From: a virus
Virus record (IMG/VR): IMGVR_UViG_3300021961_000819
Span: 1-20,070 of that record
DNA: 20,070 nucleotides
Reading direction: 5' to 3' (one strand)
The stretch's first letter is position 1; every line of letters begins with the position of its first letter. The notes beneath the pieces are model-generated. The model did no database searches, was not told where the DNA came from, and worked only from the letters and a program-made list of their open reading frames with translations. Shown piece after piece: positions 1-9,100 of the stretch. Position numbers and translations under genes: made by a program.

Positions 1-43
1 TTCCGTACTTATCTTCACTTAAGAGAGCTTGCATCAGTTTCAT
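1..43 (-). CDS. 5' end of a downstream gene (partial)
   Basis: Only the first 14 codons are inside the window. They read MKLMQALLSEDKYG from an ATG at 43-41 that overlaps the TGA stop of the GIY-YIG gene as ATGA, the usual coupled arrangement in this genome. A second in-frame ATG at 34-32 could be the true start. The reading frame stays open to the window edge. The peptide begins like an amphipathic helix and says nothing reliable about function. It is reported because the overlap and the uninterrupted frame make a gene more likely than not. Confidence 0.5.
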   Translation of the reverse strand, partial: MKLMQALLSEDKYG

Positions 44-492
44 AGAAAATCTTTCCTGTAGAATTTACCTAAAATATTATCGTTGTAGTATAACGGATTA
101 TTTTCGATTGCATCGTATTTAAATAAATATTTGCATTCGTAGTAGGTAAGCATTTTCTTAGAAGTTACAAACTCTAAGATCTCTTTTTGAAACTGCTCTT
201 TAGGGTGAATCTTAGTTAGAGTTAGGAACTCTTTATTTGATCCGTAGTAGTTAGCCCAATCGCTTTCTTTGGTAACGAGCTTGGTGGTTGGCTTGCGGCC
301 AGGACCAGTCTGTTCGGCAATCTCTTTTTTAGTAAGCTTTACCTTGCGGGTAAAGTACAATACCTTTTTGCCGATGTATCTTTTGTTAGTAGGGGTGTGA
401 GTGATCTGATAGATAAATCCGTAAGTGCCTTCCGGAATATCTTTTAACTCAGTAATACCTCTACCCTTATAAGTCCAGGTAGGTTCAGTCAT
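40..492 (-). CDS. GIY-YIG domain endonuclease-like protein
   Basis: This is a 150-aa protein with a GIY-YIG nuclease signature. Y24-G-F-I-Y28 is the first motif and Y39-I-G41 the second, followed by a basic linker (R49 to K75). A Y-Y-E119-C-K helix is placed where the metal-binding glutamate of the family sits, and N137/N139 near the C-terminus match the conserved asparagine. The family cleaves DNA with one catalytic metal ion. The domain fills almost the whole protein and there is no separate DNA-recognition domain. Similar stand-alone proteins occur in many T4-like phages and are often labelled Seg-like or putative endonuclease. It could be a homing enzyme, a repair or recombination nuclease, or a domesticated relative; the sequence does not decide. 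It lies 19 bases downstream of the fibre-like gene, in a gap without the octamer seen elsewhere. The start is preceded by an A-rich stretch (ACATAAAAC) and no Shine-Dalgarno. Confidence 0.75.
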   Translation of the reverse strand: MTEPTWTYKGRGITELKDIPEGTYGFIYQITHTPTNKRYIGKKVLYFTRKVKLTKKEIAEQTGPGRKPTTKLVTKESDWANYYGSNKEFLTLTKIHPKEQFQKEILEFVTSKKMLTYYECKYLFKYDAIENNPLYYNDNILGKFYRKDFL

Positions 493-511
493 GTTTTATG
501 TTTACTGGTTA

Positions 512-3322
512 TTAGTTCTCCCAGTTGCTACTCCAAACAAAAATCTTAGAATTGCTATAATCTACTGATACTTCAGCTCGGCCTGACCAATCTAGCTTAA
601 TTGGAGAGTTCGTTCCAACACCTCCGTTGATACTGGTGTCTACTAACCTGTATCTTTCGTTAGTACTGGATCTGTAACCCAACCAGTAAATGCTCCAACC
701 GTTTTTAGCAGTCGGGGTAACGATAGTTAACTGTAATAAGTTAGCTCCGCTAACGTTGTTAATAGCGGTGCTGTAGTCAGTTAAGAGACCTCCTAAACCT
801 ATAATTAATTGATCTGAAGTTCCATCTTGAGGTTCGAGATTAATAGTACCCCCATTTAGTTCATACAGGTTAGGAATAGTGGTAGTAGTAATTCTTTCAG
901 TAGGGGATAAAGCAGTTGTATTTTGGTACCATTGTGTCGGTACAGTACGATCGCTTGGCTCTAGAGCTGTATCGGATTGATAAACTGTCCAGTGTTGAGG
1001 CACCATACCTTCATTATTACCCTCGCCCCATACTAGGAAGCTAGAGATAAATCTATCTCCAGGTTTAAAATCATTAGTAATAAATCCAACTACAGGATCG
1101 GTGCTAGACCACGTACCTGTAGTTCCGTTTCCGTCAGCCCAGGCGTAGTTCTTAATGTCCGCAATATAGTCTATGCTGTATCCGTTACCAGAGCCATTAC
1201 AAAGGATCTGAACCGGGATATAACCTCCTCCGTCCGGGTATGTTGCTGTAGCAGCTTCGTATCTTAAACGTAGTCTATTTAATGAGCTTCCGTTATTACG
1301 TATGTTGAGGTAATTATACCCCTTTGCTAAAGTATACTCATATACTCCCTCCTCTGTGGTAATTTGTAGGGGAGCTGATACACTAAATGTTTGAAGAGCT
1401 CCTTCTATGTAGCTAAGAGTGTAACTTACTACGTTAGTTGAAACAGTTTTACCTGTAATTCTATAGGTACCTATACCTTGAGGAATTGTATCTTCAGATA
1501 ATGTGATAATACTCCCCGGTGCTAGTTGAGTTAATTTTGTACCTTTATCCACTCCGCCACTTGCTGTTTTCCAAAAAGCTACACGAGTAACTAAGGCGGG
1601 GTTAGAGTTGTTTATCGTAGCGTTACCTGCTGAAGTTGGATCAGAAGACAGTAGCGCTTGAATACTCCAATCTGCTTCACTAGAAATAAAGTCTACATCG
1701 AATACTACGTTGCTAACGCCGCTTGGTGCATCTCGTGAAATAGAGGGGTTCTGTAGAGAGCCGGTATTAATTACAAAAGATCCTGTGCTAAAGTAGGTTA
1801 GTTTACCTGTTGTTGTGTTGAAGCCTACAAAGTTAGATTGAGCTGTATTATCTAACCCTGGTGCGTAGATATCGTAGTCAAAATAAGCGTCTCCTGATGC
1901 TGTAAGTGTTAATGCGGTTCTTTCTGTAGTGGTTCCGCCGCCGCCAGCAAAAGCTGTTTTAATTACAACATCTGTGTCGAAATTACCTAGTCCGTGAGCT
2001 ACTGCGTTTTTAAACTGTATAGATGCTGGTGCTGAGTTCTGAGTAGTAGCCGATGCTGCTATCACACCTGTGATTGCTCCAGCGTTAGATGAACTTCCTA
2101 AAAGCCTGATGTGAGGAGCTGCTGCAGTCGGAGGGGTAGATTTATCGATAGTGACAATCTGGCTTCCTGAAGTGTAGGCGAAAGCTGAATCTCCACCAAA
2201 ACTACCTAACTGATTAAATTGAATGTGTGTGTTAGAGCCGCCTGGTGAGGTAGTTCCTCCTGTAGCACCTGGTATAAAGATTTGAGCTTCTCCAGATGGA
2301 TTTTCAAGTACGGTAACACCGCTTCCTGTAAAGTTTAAAGTGTTTGTCAGTACTATAAAAGGATCTGGTGTTACGTCTAAGTCGTTAACTGTGATTAATC
2401 CACCGCCGCCAGCTCCAGAGCCTGTATTTACTGTTAAAGTAAAGGTTGATCCGTCTCCTTTAGTGAAGCTTAAAGTGTTTAAATTCACACTACCGGTCAC
2501 CATAAGAGATCCTGTAGCAGAAGGTTGCAATCCTGATCCTCCGCCAGCTAATGCTCCTAAATCTAAAAGGTAATTAGTATTCTTACTGTAGAGGGTTATT
2601 GTGTCTACTCCATCGAAAGAACCGCTATAGACATATGAGCCGGTAGCTCCGTTAAGAGCTGTTAAGCTAGTCTGTGCAGAGCCGGTAAAAGCATTGAGCT
2701 GTGTGATATCTGTAGCGATGCCGCCAGCTAGTGCAGTAAGGTCAATGTCATGGTTTACGTCTTTGCTATATAGTCTTATAGTATTAGCTCCTATATAAGA
2801 TCCACTATAAACGTAAGATCCTGTTGCAGCTTCTAAGCTAGCTAACCTGTTGCTGGCAGAACCTGTATTTACTGTTACAGCATCAGTTGTACCGTCTCCC
2901 TGAAAGAAGGTAATAGTATTAAGGTTAACTGAAGAGGAGTAATAAAAGGAACCCGTATCGGAAGGCTGTAATCCTGATCCTCCGCCTACTCCAGAACCTG
3001 TGTTTACGGTTACAGTAAAGGTAGTGCCGTTTCCTTTAGTAAAGGTAATTACGTTAAGAGCAGCAGATGCAGTAGTGATAAAAGATCCGGTTGCTGTATT
3101 AAGTGCAGAAACTCTAACTAATGAACCTGTCTCTAGGTCATCTACAAAACCTGAGAGGTCGATCGAATGGGTATCGCTACCTGTTGTGTGCAGATATAGA
3201 ATTCCGCTAGCGTAAGAGCTTGAGTAGTAATATGACTCAAGGTTTGTATCCATTTCTAGATACGTTAATTCTGCTCCTTTTCCGGTGTTGTTCCCCGTAT
3301 TATCTCTTAGAGTAATTGCCAT
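512..3322 (-). CDS. Tail fibre-like virion protein with tandem beta repeats
   Basis: A 936-aa Gly/Ser/Thr-rich protein, probably a fibre or other surface appendage of the tail. The start is set by an ATG at 3322 with an AT-rich upstream. Residues 1-36 form a short conserved-looking N-terminus containing LTYLEMDTNL, a kind of motif often found at the start of marine phage fibre proteins and possibly an attachment segment. Residues 30-302 contain about six degenerate repeats built on TGS-x-x-x-SGS-(x)n-NTI-x-F-x-KGDGT-x-F-x-VTVNTGS, separated by glycine-rich linkers (GGGSG). Residues 363-393 (NTHIQFN...) resemble fibre segments with repeated short beta strands. The remainder is beta-rich with aromatic residues towards the C-terminus, ending SSNWEN, and could be the receptor-binding part. 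No intramolecular chaperone or enzymatic motif was recognised. It is the last structural gene of the block, downstream of two paralogous virion genes. Exact role (long fibre, short fibre, whisker) is not determinable. Confidence 0.72.
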   Translation of the reverse strand: MAITLRDNTGNNTGKGAELTYLEMDTNLESYYYSSSYASGILYLHTTGSDTHSIDLSGFVDDLETGSLVRVSALNTATGSFITTASAALNVITFTKGNGTTFTVTVNTGSGVGGGSGLQPSDTGSFYYSSSVNLNTITFFQGDGTTDAVTVNTGSASNRLASLEAATGSYVYSGSYIGANTIRLYSKDVNHDIDLTALAGGIATDITQLNAFTGSAQTSLTALNGATGSYVYSGSFDGVDTITLYSKNTNYLLDLGALAGGGSGLQPSATGSLMVTGSVNLNTLSFTKGDGSTFTLTVNTGSGAGGGGLITVNDLDVTPDPFIVLTNTLNFTGSGVTVLENPSGEAQIFIPGATGGTTSPGGSNTHIQFNQLGSFGGDSAFAYTSGSQIVTIDKSTPPTAAAPHIRLLGSSSNAGAITGVIAASATTQNSAPASIQFKNAVAHGLGNFDTDVVIKTAFAGGGGTTTERTALTLTASGDAYFDYDIYAPGLDNTAQSNFVGFNTTTGKLTYFSTGSFVINTGSLQNPSISRDAPSGVSNVVFDVDFISSEADWSIQALLSSDPTSAGNATINNSNPALVTRVAFWKTASGGVDKGTKLTQLAPGSIITLSEDTIPQGIGTYRITGKTVSTNVVSYTLSYIEGALQTFSVSAPLQITTEEGVYEYTLAKGYNYLNIRNNGSSLNRLRLRYEAATATYPDGGGYIPVQILCNGSGNGYSIDYIADIKNYAWADGNGTTGTWSSTDPVVGFITNDFKPGDRFISSFLVWGEGNNEGMVPQHWTVYQSDTALEPSDRTVPTQWYQNTTALSPTERITTTTIPNLYELNGGTINLEPQDGTSDQLIIGLGGLLTDYSTAINNVSGANLLQLTIVTPTAKNGWSIYWLGYRSSTNERYRLVDTSINGGVGTNSPIKLDWSGRAEVSVDYSNSKIFVWSSNWEN
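2417..3235 (-). repeat. Degenerate tandem repeats inside the fibre-like gene
   Basis: Six related protein units lie at residues 30-60, 78-110, 123-155, 167-198, 227-258 and 270-302 of the fibre-like protein. Two subtypes alternate. Units at 78, 123 and 270 end in a KGDGTTFTVTVNTGS-type strand pair. Units at 30, 167 and 227 end in a YSKD-x-N-x-x-x-DLTAL-type strand pair. At DNA level the linker AATCCTGATCCTCCGCC occurs twice, near 2529 and near 2970, showing relatively recent duplication. Such repeats usually form the shaft of trimeric fibres and let the length change by recombination. Confidence 0.65.
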
Positions 3323-3335
3323 GGCAAGTTTTTAA

Positions 3336-3343
3336 ATAAATAG
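3336..3343 (-). promoter_or_regulatory. CTATTTAT octamer before the fibre-like gene
   Basis: The sense strand reads CTATTTAT, ending 13 bases before the ATG of the fibre-like gene, in a 37-base gap between genes. Just upstream in the sense direction is TATAATAT. The same octamer recurs before four other starts. It is the reverse complement of the T4-type late promoter core (ATAAATA plus G). Function unproven: promoter in the sense direction, promoter in the antisense direction, or an RNA element. Confidence 0.45.
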
Positions 3344-3359
3344 ATATTATACTTCGTTC

Positions 3360-4382
3360 TTACATATCTAATTTAACCACAAATGTCATATCTGTATACC
3401 TGCTCTTAGGTACAGGCTGAGATAATTTACCTATAGCAACTAATTCGTCAGAATCATTATATAAGCCTACTGTGGTTACGTATGGTTGAAAGTAGCTACT
3501 AGTTACAAAACCGTATACATCTCCTTCACTACCGCTTTGAAGAGTAGGATTATGTGTGTATAATAAATCTTGATCTCGTACTGTACATCTGTAATTGTGA
3601 GTATAAATCTCATAAGTAGATTGCCACCCAATATTATAACTGTACTGACAGTTGTTTGGAGCAGAACCTGTCACTGTTGTGCTAGATCCTGTTATATAGC
3701 TTCCAGAGATATATCCTGCTACTACATAGCTAGAAGTAGTTTGAGTTAATACTGCCGTACAGGATCCTGAAAGGCTCAATATAGAATTAATAGACCCTGT
3801 ATCTGTAATAATAGCTAGTCCATGTGGGTATATAATATCTCCAACTTTACGGCGGCTGCTGCTCTCTAAGAGTACGCCCTCTCCGTTATCGTAGATGTTG
3901 TAAACTGTTCCTCCAATATTTACAAAGTACCCGGATTGTATAAATCCACCAGAGACGTAATTAATTATAGGGACGCTATTACCTAGAAAGAAAGTTCCCG
4001 GTCTAATTGCAGATCCAAAAATATCTTGAGGGATACTTACTACAAGAGCTTGGTTACCTAAACTTCTAGAAGCACTAGGATGTAGGGTAGTTTGTTTGTA
4101 ATCTTCGTAAGAACTGCTATTAGTTGCTCCCGTAAATACACCTTCATAGTACAGGTGCTTAATTGATTCATAAACTAAGGAGCTATATTCCGAACTGCTT
4201 ACACCGGTAAGAGTCGCAACAGCAGGATCAAATAAACTTTCAGATAGTAAACTGCTGGTGTAAGTATGGTAGACTTCTATACCGTATTCCCCTAAGCTTG
4301 AACTATTTACTGTCCAGTTCTTATAGGCGGTATAGGGGTCTATATACGCATCTTGCTTGTCGAGTCTTATAAACGTACTCAT
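3360..4382 (-). CDS. Virion structural protein, paralogue A
   Basis: A 340-aa protein rich in Ser, Thr and Tyr, of unknown precise function, best placed in the outer baseplate or fibre attachment region. It is homologous over most of its length to the gene immediately upstream. Shared elements are an N-terminal short R-x-D motif, an IPQDIFGSAIRPGTF segment corresponding to IDRDRFKESLLPGSF, a segment with THNYRCTVRDQDLLYTHNP matching FAFVRVRNAEFNYSTNP, and a common C-terminus YVTTVGLYND-(x)n-KLSQP ending in V-K-L-D. The C-terminal signature is common in virion proteins of marine T4-like phages, but its role is not known. The start codon lies 4 bases after the stop of the paralogue (TAA ATGA ATG), so translation is probably coupled. 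A closer ATG (in ATGA) is out of frame. Confidence 0.65.
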   Translation of the reverse strand: MSTFIRLDKQDAYIDPYTAYKNWTVNSSSLGEYGIEVYHTYTSSLLSESLFDPAVATLTGVSSSEYSSLVYESIKHLYYEGVFTGATNSSSYEDYKQTTLHPSASRSLGNQALVVSIPQDIFGSAIRPGTFFLGNSVPIINYVSGGFIQSGYFVNIGGTVYNIYDNGEGVLLESSSRRKVGDIIYPHGLAIITDTGSINSILSLSGSCTAVLTQTTSSYVVAGYISGSYITGSSTTVTGSAPNNCQYSYNIGWQSTYEIYTHNYRCTVRDQDLLYTHNPTLQSGSEGDVYGFVTSSYFQPYVTTVGLYNDSDELVAIGKLSQPVPKSRYTDMTFVVKLDM

Positions 4383-4386
4383 TCAT

Positions 4387-5406
4387 TTAGAAATCAAGCT
4401 TGATTCTGATTAAAGCTTCTTTTGTAAAGTCTTTTAATAGAGGTCTAGATAGTTTTGCTACAGCAAGTAGCTCGTTATTATCATTATACATTCCTACAGT
4501 TGTTACGTACGCCTGTGGAGCGTTAATCATGTCTGCAATTCTTAAATCTCCAGAGCCTGTAATATAAGAAGGATTTGTGGAATAGTTAAACTCAGCATTT
4601 CTAACTCTAACAAATGCAAACTGAGAAGAGATAGTTTCTTTATAGTTTAGCTGGAAATAATCTCCGTTGTTAATTGCGTTATATAACTTTCTAAAGTTAG
4701 ACGGTGCTGGATTTGTGTTTGAAGATAGGGCTGTGCTAATATTTAATCCGCCGTTTGCTGCTGATAGGTCTAAAGCCTTGCCATTTAGTAAGATTACTCC
4801 TACATCTGGAAGGAATAAGCCATATGATCCAGAAACTGTTTGACCAGCAAACCCTGTTCCTGTATACGCAGCTCCATTAGATCCGCTCACTACTTGGTAA
4901 ACTCTACCTGCATCATTGAAGCTAACTGTGGTAGTGTCTGAGCTGTTATCTGTTAAATGTAAAGTTGTAGTAGAGTTTACTAACTTTAAGTTGAAAGATC
5001 CTGGGAGTAGGGATTCTTTAAACCTATCTCTATCTATAGAAATAGCGTAAAAATAATCAGATGTTTTGCTTCCGAATGTTAAATCCGATTCTTCATCTCC
5101 TAACACTAGTGTACGGTACTGTCCGTAGATAGTTGAAGAAGGAGATTTTCCGTCTACAGCTCCGTTATACCAGAGTGATCCAGATCCAAGCTTATGTCCG
5201 AATGCAATAGAGAACTGGGTTGCTGCTATGTCAAGTTCTGAACCTGTTTGAAATACATCTAAGTAAAATTTACCGGACGTACTATTTTCTTGAGTTGATG
5301 ATGTAAAGAATGTTGTGAGTACCGGTGCGCTAGTAGACCAAACTGGTGCTGAAACTGGTTCCGAGCTTACTACTAAGTCTTCTGTGTCAAATCTTTTAAA
5401 CGACAT
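4387..5406 (-). CDS. Virion structural protein, paralogue B
   Basis: A 339-aa protein, sister of the adjacent downstream gene. The central part (about residues 75-215) is predicted to be beta-rich and contains DYFYAISIDRDRFKESLLPG and a second block ending GLFLPDVGVILLNGKALDL. The region around residues 263-280 carries FNYSTNPSYITGSG and the C-terminus carries AYVTTVGMYNDNNELLAVAKLSRP. These signatures recur in virion proteins of T4-like phages from marine environments. The gap to the upstream 216-aa gene is only 11 bases and lacks the octamer. The bases before the ATG are AT-rich (AAACTAATATAAC). No enzymatic motif or membrane segment is visible. The position between the 1601-aa baseplate protein and the fibre-like protein suggests a connector between baseplate and fibre; this is inference. 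Confidence 0.65.
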   Translation of the reverse strand: MSFKRFDTEDLVVSSEPVSAPVWSTSAPVLTTFFTSSTQENSTSGKFYLDVFQTGSELDIAATQFSIAFGHKLGSGSLWYNGAVDGKSPSSTIYGQYRTLVLGDEESDLTFGSKTSDYFYAISIDRDRFKESLLPGSFNLKLVNSTTTLHLTDNSSDTTTVSFNDAGRVYQVVSGSNGAAYTGTGFAGQTVSGSYGLFLPDVGVILLNGKALDLSAANGGLNISTALSSNTNPAPSNFRKLYNAINNGDYFQLNYKETISSQFAFVRVRNAEFNYSTNPSYITGSGDLRIADMINAPQAYVTTVGMYNDNNELLAVAKLSRPLLKDFTKEALIRIKLDF

Positions 5407-5417
5407 GTTATATTAGT

Positions 5418-6068
5418 TTAGACTTTGTTAATTACTACCGGTACAGTTACTCTTGCTCCTGAATCTCTTCCGACAATGGTAAGAGTAGTGTAGATTACTG
5501 TATTTACTCCGAAGAGTGTATTGACTGTAGTAGCGGTAAGGTTTAAGCCTGTTCCGATTACAGTTTTTGATACATTAGTTCCTAGTGTTTGAGCTGCATT
5601 TAATCTGTTAGCTTCTTCTGTGTTGATTCCTACACCAGTAAAGACAGCTGCTACTCTTGCATCAGCAATAGTGAAGGTATATCCGTTTGTTTCAAAGGTT
5701 TGATTAGACCCTAAGTAGTTTAAAGTCTGAGGGGTAATAGCTTGAGATTGTCCTTGTTTGAGGCTTACGCTAGCGATAGTAGCTAGAATTGGAAGCCTTG
5801 CAGTACCTCTTGGAAGAGTGGTCAGTTTATACTTCATAATCTGAGTTTCATCCGGGAAAGCTTCAAGGAGAGGCATATTTTCTATAGCTTCACCGTAGAA
5901 AGCAGATCCAGATGGATGAGAAGTATTGTAGAGTGTGTAATCAATCTCGTCGTCTGCTAGAGCAAATTGAGTAATGCGGAAAGAGCCGTCACCTCTTGCT
6001 AGAAGCTCTCTTCCTTTCTTAGTAAGGATAGCGTCAACTGTGACTGTGCTATTGCTTAAATATCCCAT
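5418..6068 (-). CDS. Conserved phage virion protein, 216 aa
   Basis: This protein begins MGYLSNSTVTVDAILTKKGR and continues with LLARGDGSFRITQFALADDEIDYTLYN. That N-terminal domain (about residues 1-95) is one I recognise as recurrent in tail modules of T4-like and marine phages, without a known function. The C-terminal half (about residues 105-216) looks like a separate beta-sandwich with many Thr, Val and Asn residues ending VPVVINKV. No catalytic residues or membrane segments are seen. The gene follows the 1601-aa gene after a 42-base gap that holds the CTATTTAT octamer and an A/T-rich leader. It most probably encodes a structural component of the baseplate periphery or fibre base. Confidence 0.6.
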   Translation of the reverse strand: MGYLSNSTVTVDAILTKKGRELLARGDGSFRITQFALADDEIDYTLYNTSHPSGSAFYGEAIENMPLLEAFPDETQIMKYKLTTLPRGTARLPILATIASVSLKQGQSQAITPQTLNYLGSNQTFETNGYTFTIADARVAAVFTGVGINTEEANRLNAAQTLGTNVSKTVIGTGLNLTATTVNTLFGVNTVIYTTLTIVGRDSGARVTVPVVINKV

Positions 6069-6086
6069 GTAGCTATTATTTTAAAT

Positions 6087-6094
6087 ATAAATAG
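6087..6094 (-). promoter_or_regulatory. CTATTTAT octamer before the 216-aa virion gene
   Basis: The sense strand reads CCCTATTTATATTTAAAATAA; the octamer ends 18 bases before the ATG. This is the longest gap (42 bases) within the structural block. The extended form CTATTTATA is shared with the copy before the 112-aa gene at 17378-17716. Interpretation as for the other copies. Confidence 0.45.
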
Positions 6095-6110
6095 GGTTGT
6101 TTATGGTTTG

Positions 6111-9100
6111 TTATCCTAACAAATCTCTTCTGAGGTTTGGTAAGATTCTTTTTAATGTAGCTTGTGTAGTGTCTGTTAGAAACTCTGGTTGAAGTATTCC
6201 TCCGGATGTACTTCCTGAAGGTTTTACTCCGGATACTATAACATTCTTAGGATCATTCACAAAAGTTCTAATTAGGAATGAATCAATAGGGTTATCCCAA
6301 TCGCCTCCAAATAGATTGAAGGAGCCTGTTAAGAATGGTCTCAAAGGTGTGTCCAACTCTAATACTAAGCTTCCAGAGTTAACAAATGTACCTCCACCTT
6401 GTTTTGGGTAAAGTCCAATCTGTCCAGGTTCTTTAACTCTTACAATATTGTAAGTATATTTTTCATCGTTAAGGAATCTAATCTGATCTCCTGGTTTAAC
6501 TATGAAAGGTACCTGCACTATAGGGTAGTCGTTATCCGCAGAGCCTGTACTGTATTGTTTGCTTCCGTAAATCTCTGCTATATTTGCAGCTCTACTAAAC
6601 AGGTACTTGCTTCCGTTTTCCAAAGCAGCTCCTGCTCCTAGGGTAATCCAGGGATTAGATCCAGCAATCCAGTAGCTTCTATCCCAAGCTGTTACAGGGG
6701 TTACTGCTTGAAGTATTTCAAGTTTGCTATTTGACTTAATTTCAAAATCTCCTTCTTTAGAGAAGAACCTTACTCTGATTTTATCTCCAGATTGTAGAGG
6801 TACTGGTGCTCCTGATGTCCTGTAATAAGGTAGGGCTACAATTTGTACCAAGTTATCCGAAGAAGCTGTCTGTACTTTAAATTCGTAAGGATCTCCTACT
6901 AACCTAGGTCTAATTAAAGCTCCTGTACCAGAACCAATTAACGCTCCTGCTATTAATCCTGCTGATCCTAACACTAAGAGCACAGGTGCGCCGATTGCTG
7001 CTGCTCCAAAAAGAGCTGTTGCACTTCCTAAGAATCCAAAAGCTCCAAGAGCTGTTGCTGTGGCAGTAGTTCCGATTCCAACTAAGGCTCCGGCTCCGGC
7101 GCCTATTAAAGCACTACTTCCAGCAATACTAGGTCTTTTTAACTCTGTAGTTCCTTGTAGATCAACTATATTGTGCTGTAATTGTGACCAGCCACTTCCT
7201 GCGTTATATTCTACGATGATTTCTAAATCTTCTGTAGAATCAAAAAGGTTCTTATTATCTAAGCTGTCAAAAAGAACAGTTACGTTAAAAAATATGTCAA
7301 ATACTGAAGTAACACCAATACTATACTCTCCTGTTGTTGTGTTGTAGCTTCCGTCGGCTCCTTGGGAGACTTGCTGATCAAATAGTACTACATATCCTGT
7401 ATCGTCTTTAGTATATGTTGGTGTTTGATTAGTAGCTCTTACGTACCTACCTCTATAGTCGTTCACATTAGGGTCATCTCCAAACTGGATACTTCCTGTA
7501 GAGTTACCGCTAAAAGAACTTGAATGAGAATACACAATAGGTTCGGCTTTCTTACCGGTTTTTAATACTTTATGCTCTCCATTAACAGATGTCATATTAA
7601 ACCCTAAGTACTTAGGATTATCTAAGCTTATTTTACTTTTTCCTCCATCTTTAAAAGTTTGCTGGAGTAGTAAAAATTCTTCCGATTCCGGGAGTACATC
7701 TAGGTATGTACCTTGATCATCTACTAGGTACCTAATATCTACATCTAGATGCTCTTTTACTACTGGGCTAGCATCTGTAACTTCATTAAAGTAGGTGAAG
7801 TAGGTAGATTTATTTTCCGCTACAGGTGTCTTTCCGTAGCTCACATCTCCAGGGTAGTATAGGTTAAATTCTGTACCTCGTAATTGTTTACCCACATATC
7901 TAGAACTTATAAACCCGTTACTGTTGTACACGTACTCTTGGAGGTCTGCAGGTTGAGCAGAGCCGCTTCTTAACGCATCTATATTATGTGGGGTAAGAAC
8001 TCCGGATGAGTAATCTACCTGTTGAACTTTTGCTGAGTTTGTGGATACTACTGCATTATTTAGCAGAGCGTTATAATCGTTGTTATTAAATTTACCAGGT
8101 ATATACGGACTTACTGTAACTTGTGCGTTGCTAATAGATTGAGTTATAGGTAACAAAGCTGGGTTAGGTGAAAATCCCAAATCAGTTGTATTAGGCTGTA
8201 ATGTTATCAAAGCAATACTTCCTAAAAGCGTGGTTCCTAGTACGTAGTAGGTAGTACTACCTATTGTAATAGTGTCTACACCTTGTCTAAAAGAGTCTTC
8301 AAAATTTAAACTACCAGTAGCTGGGGAGAGTTGAATTTTAATATGGGTAGCAAAGTAGCTTCCTCCTTTGCCTTCATTCCATAAAATGGAGATGTCTCCT
8401 GCTGATAGTGGGTATCCGTATATGTAGTTATTTTCACCTACCCCAATGTAACTATAAACAGTATTATAGCTCACAACAGGATGTACAATCTCCTTAAACG
8501 GATTTTGCTCATTTAACTCTCCGGTAGTAACTGTTAATAAAGTTCCTTGAAGCTCTCCGTTGTATTTAGCTTGTTCTGTGCTTACGTAGTTATTTACAAT
8601 CCCAAGTGGGGATATGTTAGACTGAGAGTAGGCTGTAGATAGATCTCCAAATACCCCTCCATCACTTCCAACTAAGGTAGCTGTTTCAATAGAAGCAGTA
8701 TATTCTGTACGAGTTCCATCAAATCCAGGTACAGGGTATTTACTTCTCTCTAAGAGGTGCGGCTTAATAATAATACCAGAATCCGTAACAGCGCGAGCCG
8801 GTACGAAGTCTTTAATCATTTTAAAAAGCTGGTTGTCGTAAAATTTAATAAGTCTTACAAAATCGTAAATATCGTAACGTTCTAATCCGCCTACTACACT
8901 AGAAGCAACCGGTAGTAAGTCGTAGTATTTACGGCTTCTAGCATCTCTAGGGTCTCCTATGTAGTTATCTATATTATAGCTTCCTGTTATGTTGTTCTGT
9001 ATATACTCGTTTACAGCATAAGTTGGAGAAAAACCTACTTCTAGTAGATGACTATCTTGCGTGTACTTATCATCTTCTTTATAAACTGTTATATGATTAG

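Noticed and set aside
40-492. Naming the GIY-YIG protein as a Seg homing endonuclease
   Set aside because: Only the nuclease domain is visible; no recognition domain, interrupted gene or insertion boundary supports homing.
2340-2573. Open frame of 77 codons on the plus strand, and similar ones at 3000-3215, 7060-7347, 13125-13358 and 15392-15847
   Set aside because: They lie antisense within well-supported minus-strand genes, have low-complexity Val/Pro/Ser-rich products, and mirror the Thr/Val/Gly-rich codons of the real proteins.
2417-3235. Possible CRISPR-like or non-coding repeat array
   Set aside because: The repeats are in frame within a long gene, degenerate at DNA level, and explained by protein repeats.
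3360-5406. The two ~340-aa genes as one gene broken by a frameshift
   Set aside because: Both have their own start, full-length domain order and a matching C-terminus; they are paralogues.
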